The notes below the pieces were generated by a model that saw nothing but the letters and a program-made list of their open reading frames with translations, did no database searches and was not told the DNA's origin. The translations under genes were made by a program, and so were the position numbers. From positions 1 through 36,367 of IMG/VR virus record IMGVR_UViG_3300017917_003808: DNA of 36,367 nt, one strand, 5' to 3'. Shown one piece after another: positions 26,356 through 32,969 of this stretch; the stretch's first letter is position 1; each line of letters begins with the position of its first letter. The DNA comes from a virus.

Positions 26356-26855
26356 TTTCTAGGATCCTCTCTGTGCTGGAACAGTGCCTGCAGATAATCT
26401 TCAGGCCAAGTGTCGTAAAAACCTTTGCGTGCTACCAACTTTGCTTTTTCATTTAGATCTGATAAACTTTGTACCAGCGCCAATGCATACTTGCCTTGGT
26501 TCATGATAACACCGTTGACGTTTTCAATGTCTGTGGGATGATCTTCCAAGGCCAGAATATCTACATTGAGTAAAAATTCTTGGTTTGCTGAATCAATGCT
26601 GGCTGCAAACAGTTCATGCGGCCATTCTTGCGGGTCATAGACATAGATAACAACTTCTTTGTTGCCCATGCCGTATCGTGCTCGATTTTTGAGATCGTAG
26701 TAAGGATCTGTGCCTAGATACACCTCGTAGCTCTTTTTTAATCTTGCTGACCGTGCGTACGGACAAGGAGGGAATCCTCCCAGGGCAGGATGTGGAACTT
26801 CTACAAAGTTCACAATCCAGGCTTCTATATCTTGTTTGACAGTTTTGATATCCAT
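26352..26855 (-). CDS. Hypothetical protein
   Basis: This is a 167-aa protein I do not recognise. It has a conserved-looking N-terminal segment (EAWIVNFVEVPHPALGGFPP, then CPYARSARLKKSYEVYLG) with a single CPYA motif, and a middle part with alternating strands (NKEVVIYVYDPQEW, FLLNVDILALEDHP). The CPYA segment faintly recalls the CPFA motif of DUF1415 proteins, but the rest does not clearly agree. The start codon shares one base with the stop of the preceding small frame (TAATG), and its stop overlaps the next start (ATGA), so it belongs to a coupled chain from gp26. No signal peptide or membrane segment is seen. Confidence 0.75.
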   Translation of the reverse strand: MDIKTVKQDIEAWIVNFVEVPHPALGGFPPCPYARSARLKKSYEVYLGTDPYYDLKNRARYGMGNKEVVIYVYDPQEWPHELFAASIDSANQEFLLNVDILALEDHPTDIENVNGVIMNQGKYALALVQSLSDLNEKAKLVARKGFYDTWPEDYLQALFQHREDPRK

Positions 26856-27088
26856 TAGAAAAACGGCAATCTGCTTTTGTTGGTAGTTTCTAGGTTGTCT
26901 TTGATAATCTCTGCAATAGCATCGCGTTCTTGAACGCTCATTTGCATAACGTCATTGTAGCTAGCACCCCCGCGCATGTACCAGGACATTTTGAGACATT
27001 GTTTTCTAATGTCAGCAGCCTCCTGGTCCAGCTCGTTGATCAGCTTGTTGATGCCCTCAAAGTCAAGTCTCAGGAGGCGTTGCCGAAA
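26855..27088 (-). CDS. Frame-shifted C-terminal extension of gp26 (tail assembly chaperone-like, gp51 position)
   Basis: An open frame in the -1 phase relative to gp26 runs from inside the gp26 end to a TAA at 26857-26855. Its peptide looks conserved and functional: LDFEGINKLINELDQEAADI, then KQCLKMSWYMRGGASYNDVM and QERDAIAEIIKDNLETTNKS. I recall similar short peptides next to gp26 in aquatic T4-like phages. No ATG or GTG occurs before that conserved start; the first in-frame ATG (26989) would cut it in half. A -1 shift at A AAT TTT joins residue 275 of gp26 to these 77 codons, giving about 352 aa. The alternative is initiation at ATT (27010) behind AGGAGG. The gene for the 167-aa protein starts on its stop codon. 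Confidence 0.7.
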   Translation of the reverse strand, partial: FRQRLLRLDFEGINKLINELDQEAADIRKQCLKMSWYMRGGASYNDVMQMSVQERDAIAEIIKDNLETTNKSRLPFF

Positions 27089-27094
27089 AAATTT
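27018..27094 (-). promoter_or_regulatory. Programmed -1 ribosomal frameshift signal at the end of gp26
   Basis: On the minus strand the gp26 frame reads A AAT TTT (27094-27088), a canonical X XXY YYZ slippery heptamer. A 9-nt spacer follows (27087-27079), then GCCTCCTG (27078-27071), perfectly complementary to CAGGAGGC (27025-27018): an 8-bp stem with a 45-nt loop. The gp26 stop (27072-27070) sits at the stem/loop border. Heptamer, spacing and stem all fit known -1 signals, and the destination frame encodes a plausible peptide. Confidence 0.65.
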
Positions 27095-27912
27095 GACTGA
27101 TCCAATACTATAGATTGTTCGTATTCGTGACCACAGTTTTCACATTTCAATTGAATTGGTTTGAATTCGCTTTGTTCACGCAGTTCGATAATACGATTTC
27201 TGATTTCAATAAACAGTTTACGATCGCATTGTGTCAAGAATTCATAGATAAACTCAGGCTCAGTGACCAATGCCTGTGGAGTTTGAATGCTTTGAATAGA
27301 GTATTTCAACGCATCGATTGTTAGCTCAGTGATGCGAGCTAGAATCTTGTTGAGTTCTTCAATTTTCTTTTCTTCAGGCAAATCACTTTCTTGAACCACA
27401 GAAATACTTTTTTGTTGTTCAAACTGTAGTTTACCAGTTTCGGTCTGTGAATGATAGTCCATGGGACGGAAATAAATGGTAAGATCACCGTGCGTCATTG
27501 GGGTGGCAAAATCAGGAGCCTGTGTTTTATCCAAGACCTGACGCAAATCTATGGCATACTCACCTTCGGTTTTGCAGTTTGGACAAGTGCTGCTGATTTC
27601 CATGTCGTGTCCAAAACTGGCAATGCGAATAGCTACCAACACAGAGTTAAGATCAGTGGCCGGCATGCCCCATGCGTCCTTAATACTAGGCACACAACTA
27701 TGGATTACGTTTACAGTGGCCTGTCCGTTGTACAGTGCATCTGGGGTTCGGTAGTTGATGTCGTCGATGGCAGTCATTGGGTAAACTGGCAATTCTCCGT
27801 TTTTTGATTCCAGCAACGAACCCTGTGGCCAGTACTCGCCACCGCTGGGCAAACGCAAATAAATGGCGGGTTGACGGAAAAACTGCTTCAATGGATTGAC
27901 ATTTTGGGACAT
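27070..27912 (-). CDS. 26: Baseplate hub assembly protein gp26-like with zinc ribbon
   Basis: This 280-aa protein matches the gp26 family of T4-like phages, which acts in assembly of the central baseplate hub. N-terminal block FFRQPAIYLRLPSGGEYWPQ and ELPVYPMTAIDDINYRTPDA are typical. Two CxxC pairs, CPNC (C110, C113) and CENC (C257, C260), form a zinc-ribbon-like site. Its last residues overlap a -1 frame that extends the protein. It is divergent from the tape-measure-like gene across a 44-bp gap containing late-type boxes in both directions. In lambda-like phages a chaperone pair made by frameshifting lies next to the tape measure, which fits this arrangement. Confidence 0.85.
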   Translation of the reverse strand: MSQNVNPLKQFFRQPAIYLRLPSGGEYWPQGSLLESKNGELPVYPMTAIDDINYRTPDALYNGQATVNVIHSCVPSIKDAWGMPATDLNSVLVAIRIASFGHDMEISSTCPNCKTEGEYAIDLRQVLDKTQAPDFATPMTHGDLTIYFRPMDYHSQTETGKLQFEQQKSISVVQESDLPEEKKIEELNKILARITELTIDALKYSIQSIQTPQALVTEPEFIYEFLTQCDRKLFIEIRNRIIELREQSEFKPIQLKCENCGHEYEQSIVLDQSNFFGNAS

Positions 27913-27922
27913 TTTTGTTACC

Positions 27923-27930
27923 TATAAATA
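27923..27930 (+). promoter_or_regulatory. T4-type late promoter (TATAAATA) before the tape-measure-like gene
   Basis: CTATAAATA matches the T4 late consensus exactly and lies 26 nt before the ATG at 27957. It sits in the short divergent gap with gp26. Confidence 0.7.
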
Positions 27931-27935
27931 TACCA

Positions 27936-27943
27936 TACTTATA
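27936..27943 (-). promoter_or_regulatory. Possible late promoter (TATAAGTA) for gp26
   Basis: The minus strand reads TATAAGTA 23 nt upstream of the gp26 ATG, one mismatch from the T4 late consensus. It would make the 44-bp gap a divergent late promoter pair. The mismatch in the core lowers confidence. Confidence 0.35.
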
Positions 27944-27956
27944 GGTTAAAAACCCC

Positions 27957-30845
27957 ATGGCTGATTTATCTCCAGAAGATCTAAGACGGTTAGTTGAATC
28001 TCTCGACGGCTTGACCAGTGCTACTCGCGGGCTTGATGAAGATACAATCAGGCTGCGACAAGCACAGGAAAAACGTTCACGAGACATCGAAGAAGGCGCT
28101 AGAGCAGCATCAAATGCATTAGGAGCACTAGCTGGTGCTGGTATGAGCGCCGGCAAAGCCATGCTGGAAGGCCAAAAAGGTGCTGCGGCATTTAACAGCA
28201 GTTTAGATGGCATGGCCGAATCTGCCAAAATGGCAGGCATGGCCTTGGCTCTGATGATCCCCGGAGGCCCTGTACTTAAACTGTTTATTGCAGGTGTAAC
28301 CGCTGCAACAACAGCCACACTCAAATACACACAAGCGGCCAACACCATGGCCGATCAGCTGCACAAAGGCTATGTAGGACTGGCCAAATCTGGTGCAGCA
28401 GCATCTGATGGAATGTCGGGACTGTACAATGATGCTAAAAAGCTTGGCCTTAGCATGGGCGAGCTGGACAGCATGGTCAGTCTGGTTGGCGAAAATGCCA
28501 AAGAACTAGCACTGTTCACAGGATCTGTATCAGAAGGTCGCAAGAAATTTGCCGACGTTGGCGAAGCCATGGAAGGTCAACGTCGCAGCCTAATGAACCT
28601 GGGCATGACCCAACAAGATCTCAACGAAGGTACCATAGGCTACATTCGTTTGCAGACTCGCATGGGTTTTGCTCAGAATATGACCAACAAGCAGTTGGCC
28701 GACGGTGCAGCAAACTACCTCAAAGAAATGGACGGACTTGCCAAGCTCACTGGACAGAGCCGCAAGGAAATGGAGCAACAGCAAGCTCGTGCATTAGAAA
28801 ACGAACGCTTCCAAGCCAAGATTCTTGAATTACGTAACAAGGGCGAAAACAAAGCTGCTGACGCCCTGATGAAGATGAATTCAATCTACGGTGCTGCTGG
28901 TCCAGAAATGCAAGCAGCCTTCCAAGCATCTGTAACAGGTAACCTCAGCAGCGCCGATGCAGTCAAAGCTAACTTGGCCAGCAACGGAGAAATGATTCGC
29001 AGCACACAAGAAGTGCTGGCTGGTAGAATCAGCGAAACAGAAGCTGTGCAGCGCACTGGCGTAGCAATGAAGAACACTGCTGACACACTGGGTACAACAC
29101 TAGGTCAGCTGGGTGCATATAACAACGTTGCTACAAACCTAACAGAAACAGTTCGACTCGGGCAACTAACACAAGGCGATATCAACAAGAACTACGAAAA
29201 GATCAAAGCAGACCAAGAAAAGCAATTGGCTGGTGCTGACAAAATGACTCAGCAGCAAACTGATTTAGTACTTGCACAACAAAAAGCCAACCGGGCCACA
29301 GAAGATTTTGTCAAAGAAGGCATTATACCTGCACAACAAGCAATGATCAAATTGGCCAAACTCACTGAAGCAGGGGCAAAAACTCTCAATGAAGTAACTG
29401 GCAAAGACAAAGGTCAAGCCATGGGTGCCGCCAGTGGCGCTGGTGTTGGCATGGTAGCAGGAGCCTTGTTGGGTGGTGTTGTGGGATTAATAGGTGGTCC
29501 TGCAGGAGCTGCCCTGGGAGCAAAAATCGGTGCGGTTGCTGGTGCAGGCATTGGTGGCATGCTGGGTGGCATGCTGGGCGGAGAAAACAAAGGTGGTTCA
29601 GACTTTCAAACTGAAGTACCAATGGCTGCAGAAGGCGGTTTGTTGTCTGGACCAAAATCAGGCTATCTTGCAATGTTGCACGGTACTGAACTGGTTATAC
29701 CCGAAGATGCACTGCAAGGATTTGCAAAACCCGAAAGCAGCGTTACTGCAGGCGTTTCGCAACAGCAAACTCAAATGGTTGGATTTGCAAATGAGCTGCT
29801 GAAGGACACCCAAGCAATTGTCAAGCTTACTGACAGTGATTTGAATCGAACAAAAACTTTTAGTCAGACCACAGACAAATATATTCGATTAAAAACTGAT
29901 CTCATGGAAGACGAGATCAAGTTGATGGAAGAACAACAAGACATCCTCAAGGAAATTGAAGATCTTTACAAAAAAACTTTCGGCGAACAAAAAGCCAAAG
30001 AGATGACACGCACATTTAAAATGCAGCGTATGTCCAGCAGCATGGGCGGCATGGGTGGCATGGGTGCCGCTCTGGGCACACTGGGCGGTGGAAGTGGCTC
30101 TCAGATAATGACCGGTGCTGGTGTGCCTCTGATGTCAGGATCTGGCTTACCAGTGATGTCAGGCGCTGGCGGCGGCGCCCCTGCCCCTGCAACCAAAGGA
30201 GCACCTGTACCTCCCGATGTCTACGGCCAGAGCACAGATGTTGCCAAAGACTACGAAAAGTATATTCAATTTACTGCTCGCACTGGCAGCAAGGAAAACT
30301 TTGATCAAAGCGATCCTGCACTGAAAAATGCGTTTATCAAAGCTGCAGAACAATACTTTAATCTCACAGGCAAAAAAATGGTGCTCAACAGCGCCTTCCG
30401 TGATATTGAAGATCAAAAGCGCCTTTGGGAAGAAAGCGTCAAGCGCGGCACACCCGGCGTGGGACCCAGTGGAATGCCTATCGCCAATCCGGACAAAGGC
30501 AGTGCCCACAACGTTGGCAAGGCATTGGACATACAAAATTTCAACGATGCACAAGCAGTTGCAGCATTAAACCAGCAAGGACTTTACCAAAAAATCCCAA
30601 GCGATCCTGTACACTTTACCTTTGAAGAAGGTGGCATAGCTTCTGGACCAAATTCAGGTTATCCTGCAACACTACACGGCGATGAAGCAATTATACCAAT
30701 GAGAAACAACAGCGGCGACTTTATTAAGATGTTTGAAAGTATGGCAGACAGTAGTCGTCAAATGGTTGCAATCATGGATGAAATGCTGAGAGCACAGAAA
30801 ACATCCGTAGATACACAACAAAAGATGTTGCGCATGCAAAGCTGA
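27957..30845 (+). CDS. Tape-measure-like tail protein with M15 peptidase domain
   Basis: This 962-aa protein begins with a charged helical region, then hydrophobic segments at about residues 85-120 (MALALMIPGGPVLKLFIAGV) and 490-545 (glycine-rich, VGMVAGALLGGVVGLIGGPA), as in tape measure proteins that line the tail tube. The motif GG..SGP.SGY.A.LHG.E..IP occurs twice (about residues 552-580 and 890-915), a signature I know from tape measure C-termini. Between the copies, about residues 780-890, lies a VanY/peptidase M15 domain: AFRDIEDQKRLW, SAHNVGKALDI (H851, D858) and DPVHF (D883, H886) supply the zinc and catalytic residues for cutting peptidoglycan stem peptides. The gp29 role is inferred from this and from the neighbouring gp26. 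Confidence 0.75.
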   Translation: MADLSPEDLRRLVESLDGLTSATRGLDEDTIRLRQAQEKRSRDIEEGARAASNALGALAGAGMSAGKAMLEGQKGAAAFNSSLDGMAESAKMAGMALALMIPGGPVLKLFIAGVTAATTATLKYTQAANTMADQLHKGYVGLAKSGAAASDGMSGLYNDAKKLGLSMGELDSMVSLVGENAKELALFTGSVSEGRKKFADVGEAMEGQRRSLMNLGMTQQDLNEGTIGYIRLQTRMGFAQNMTNKQLADGAANYLKEMDGLAKLTGQSRKEMEQQQARALENERFQAKILELRNKGENKAADALMKMNSIYGAAGPEMQAAFQASVTGNLSSADAVKANLASNGEMIRSTQEVLAGRISETEAVQRTGVAMKNTADTLGTTLGQLGAYNNVATNLTETVRLGQLTQGDINKNYEKIKADQEKQLAGADKMTQQQTDLVLAQQKANRATEDFVKEGIIPAQQAMIKLAKLTEAGAKTLNEVTGKDKGQAMGAASGAGVGMVAGALLGGVVGLIGGPAGAALGAKIGAVAGAGIGGMLGGMLGGENKGGSDFQTEVPMAAEGGLLSGPKSGYLAMLHGTELVIPEDALQGFAKPESSVTAGVSQQQTQMVGFANELLKDTQAIVKLTDSDLNRTKTFSQTTDKYIRLKTDLMEDEIKLMEEQQDILKEIEDLYKKTFGEQKAKEMTRTFKMQRMSSSMGGMGGMGAALGTLGGGSGSQIMTGAGVPLMSGSGLPVMSGAGGGAPAPATKGAPVPPDVYGQSTDVAKDYEKYIQFTARTGSKENFDQSDPALKNAFIKAAEQYFNLTGKKMVLNSAFRDIEDQKRLWEESVKRGTPGVGPSGMPIANPDKGSAHNVGKALDIQNFNDAQAVAALNQQGLYQKIPSDPVHFTFEEGGIASGPNSGYPATLHGDEAIIPMRNNSGDFIKMFESMADSSRQMVAIMDEMLRAQKTSVDTQQKMLRMQS

Positions 30846-30849
30846 TCTC

Positions 30850-30857
30850 GGTAAATA
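30850..30857 (+). promoter_or_regulatory. Late-type box (GGTAAATA) immediately before the portal gene
   Basis: GGTAAATAACAT lies between the tape-measure stop and the portal ATG (30865). The box ends 7 nt before the ATG, so a transcript from it would have almost no leader. The same TAAATAACAT string precedes the next gene at 32667. Confidence 0.4.
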
Positions 30858-30864
30858 ACATACC

Positions 30865-32658
30865 ATGGCAGATCAAAACAAACAAGGCTGGCGCAAGTAC
30901 TTTAAAGTCGCAGATACTTCAGGAGTAATGAGTCCTATCAACGGACGCAATAGTTACGGACTTCCTGGGTATGCTAAAAATGATGGCACAGACACCGGAG
31001 TACAGGCTGACTTTGTGTTTCGTAACTATGCAAGTAGACTACCAGAAGTTTATTCTGGGCATCCAAACCGTGTTGAGAGATACAATCAATACGAAAACAT
31101 GGATACTGATTCAGAAATCAATGCCTGTTTGGATATCATTGCTGAATTTTCTACACAGGCCAACAAACAAAACGGTACACCATTTGATGTAGATTATCAC
31201 GACAAGCCCACTGATCACGAAATTGACATTATCAAAAAGCAATTGCAGCAGTGGGTAAAACTCAACAAGTTAGATCAGCGTATCTTCAAACTGTTCCGTA
31301 ATACAATCAAATACGGCGATCAAGTTTTTGTTCGTGACCCAGAAACATTTGAATTATATTGGGTTGACATGAGCAAAGTCATGCGAATTATTGTCAACGA
31401 AAGTGAAGGCAAGCGTCCCGAGCAGTATGTTATACGTGACATCAATCCTAACTTCCAAAGCATGACAGTGGCTGCAAAAACAACCACAGACTACATGACC
31501 AATCCTGTTACTGGCAGTATCAGCGGTGCTGCAAACTACACCATGCCCAACGGTGGTACCGGTGGCGGCGTAGGCAACAGCAGATTTATGACTGCCATGA
31601 ACGAAACATGTTTGGATGCCAAGCATGTTGTACATCTTTCGCTAAACGAAGGTTTGGACGTATTTTGGCCTTTTGGACGCAGTGTACTAGAAAACATTTT
31701 CAAAGTATTCAAACAAAAAGAACTTTTAGAAGATGCTATCTTGATCTATCGTGTGCAACGTGCTCCAGAACGCAGGATTTTCAAGATCGACGTTGGTAAT
31801 ATGCCCAGTCACCTTGCTATGCAGTTTGTTGAGCGCATTAAAAATGAAATGCACCAGCGACGTATTCCTACAGTAACCGGCGGTGGTCAAAACATGATGG
31901 ATGCTAGTTATAATCCACTCAGCATCAACGAAGATTATTTCTTCCCACAAACTGCTGACGGTCGAGGAAGTTCAGTTGAAACATTGCCAGGTGGTCAAAA
32001 CCTAGGTGAAATTGACGATTTAAAGTATTTCAACAACAAAATGGCACGTGGTCTGCGTGTGCCTTCGAGTTATTTGCCTACTGGCCCCGATGATTCAGAC
32101 CGTGCCATGAGCGACGGCAAAGTTGGTACAGCATTGATACAGGAATATCGTTTCAATCAATATTGTGAACGTTTGCAGGCATTGATTGCACAAAAGTTAG
32201 ACGACGAATTCAAGATGTTTTTGAAATGGCGTGGCTTTAACTTAGATTCAGGCCTGTTTACTATCAAGTTTAATCCGCCGCAGAACTTTGCAAGTTATCG
32301 CCAGAGCGAACTAGATAACACACGTATCACTGCTTTCCAGGGTCTAGAACCTTTGCCATATATGTCAAAGCGTTTCTTGCTTGAACGTTTCTTGGGACTT
32401 ACCGAAGAAGAAATCAAGAAAAACGAAGAAATGTGGCGCGAAGAACGAGATAATCCTGAGCTTGAAACCAAAGGATCTGACTTGCGCAGCGTGGGCATCA
32501 GCCCTGGCGGCCTTGAAACTGACATCTCAACTGGCGAAGAAATTGGTGCAATGGAGCCGACTGCAGGTGCCGGAACACCCGAAGTTACTCCTGGACCAGC
32601 AGGAATTCCTGCTCCTGGAGGCACAATGCCAGCTTCGGGAACACCTACTGGAGTATAA
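30865..32658 (+). CDS. 20: Portal protein gp20
   Basis: This 597-aa protein matches the T4-type portal (gp20, 524 aa in T4), the dodecameric ring at the head vertex that starts prohead assembly and passes DNA. Recognisable blocks: YENMDTDSEINACLDIIAEF (about 75-95), LFRNTIKYGDQVFVRDPETF, DVFWPFGRSVLENIFKVFKQ, IYRVQRAPERRIFKIDVGNM, and MARGLRVPSSYLPTGPDDSD. The C-terminal 70 residues are Gly/Pro/Thr-rich (GTPEVTPGPAGIPAPGGTMP), probably disordered. It is the first of the head genes, which follow T4 order. No clear ribosome site is visible before the ATG. Confidence 0.95.
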   Translation: MADQNKQGWRKYFKVADTSGVMSPINGRNSYGLPGYAKNDGTDTGVQADFVFRNYASRLPEVYSGHPNRVERYNQYENMDTDSEINACLDIIAEFSTQANKQNGTPFDVDYHDKPTDHEIDIIKKQLQQWVKLNKLDQRIFKLFRNTIKYGDQVFVRDPETFELYWVDMSKVMRIIVNESEGKRPEQYVIRDINPNFQSMTVAAKTTTDYMTNPVTGSISGAANYTMPNGGTGGGVGNSRFMTAMNETCLDAKHVVHLSLNEGLDVFWPFGRSVLENIFKVFKQKELLEDAILIYRVQRAPERRIFKIDVGNMPSHLAMQFVERIKNEMHQRRIPTVTGGGQNMMDASYNPLSINEDYFFPQTADGRGSSVETLPGGQNLGEIDDLKYFNNKMARGLRVPSSYLPTGPDDSDRAMSDGKVGTALIQEYRFNQYCERLQALIAQKLDDEFKMFLKWRGFNLDSGLFTIKFNPPQNFASYRQSELDNTRITAFQGLEPLPYMSKRFLLERFLGLTEEEIKKNEEMWREERDNPELETKGSDLRSVGISPGGLETDISTGEEIGAMEPTAGAGTPEVTPGPAGIPAPGGTMPASGTPTGV

Positions 32659-32661
32659 ATA
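32654..32661 (+). promoter_or_regulatory. Late-type box (TATAAATA) overlapping the portal stop codon
   Basis: A perfect TATAAATA overlaps the portal TAA and ends 5 nt before the ATG of the 72-aa gene. A start about 6 nt downstream would give a leaderless message. It may be chance overlap with the stop codon, or may serve the genes further downstream. Confidence 0.4.
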
Positions 32662-32666
32662 ACATT

Positions 32667-32885
32667 ATGCTACTGCGTGAATTTTGGGAAAAGTCCCCTG
32701 AAGCTTATCAAGATCTTGAACAAGATAATAGCCAACCTCAGTTGGGCGATTTGCGCAAGACCCACCTCACCCTACGCCAACTCAACAAGTTGCGCAAAAT
32801 GAATGACATACGACAAGTAGAGTACAAAGAAAAACTCAAGCTTGTTAAACAGCAATATGCTCCGCCACCGCAGCCAGTTGCCTAA
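32667..32885 (+). CDS. Small basic protein between portal and core genes
   Basis: This 72-aa protein starts MLLREFWEKSPEAYQDLEQD and ends with a basic helix (LRQLNKLRKMNDIRQVEYKE, then KLKLVKQQYAPPP). Short proteins with a similar LRKM...R..EY..KL..V..QY pattern occur after the portal gene in aquatic T4-like phages. T4 has the small core proteins gp67 and gp68 here, so a prohead core role is possible. That is inference from position. No typical ribosome site is seen; the start lies 8 nt after the portal stop, so translation may depend on the portal gene. Confidence 0.7.
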   Translation: MLLREFWEKSPEAYQDLEQDNSQPQLGDLRKTHLTLRQLNKLRKMNDIRQVEYKEKLKLVKQQYAPPPQPVA

Positions 32886-32931
32886 TTTATCGTCATTTTC
32901 CTACCTTAAACCGCTAGTTTTTTCTCAGTAT

Positions 32932-32939
32932 AGTAAATA
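32932..32939 (+). promoter_or_regulatory. Late-type box (AGTAAATA) inside a 7-bp inverted repeat
   Basis: The box lies 30 nt before the ATG of the acidic core gene and a clear AGGAG ribosome site follows at 32958. It is framed by a perfect inverted repeat, GTATAGT (32928-32934) and ACTATAC (32940-32946), with AAATA between. Confidence 0.5.
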
Positions 32940-32969
32940 ACTATACACTTTACCTATAGGAGTTTCCTT

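Noticed and set aside
27071-27073. CTG as start codon of the small frame after gp26
   Set aside because: It has no ribosome site at suitable distance, lies inside the proposed stem, and CTG starts are very rare. The slippery heptamer explains the arrangement better.
30159-30554. 131-codon minus-strand open frame
   Set aside because: Antisense to the M15 peptidase domain, whose catalytic motifs are clear. Shadow frame.
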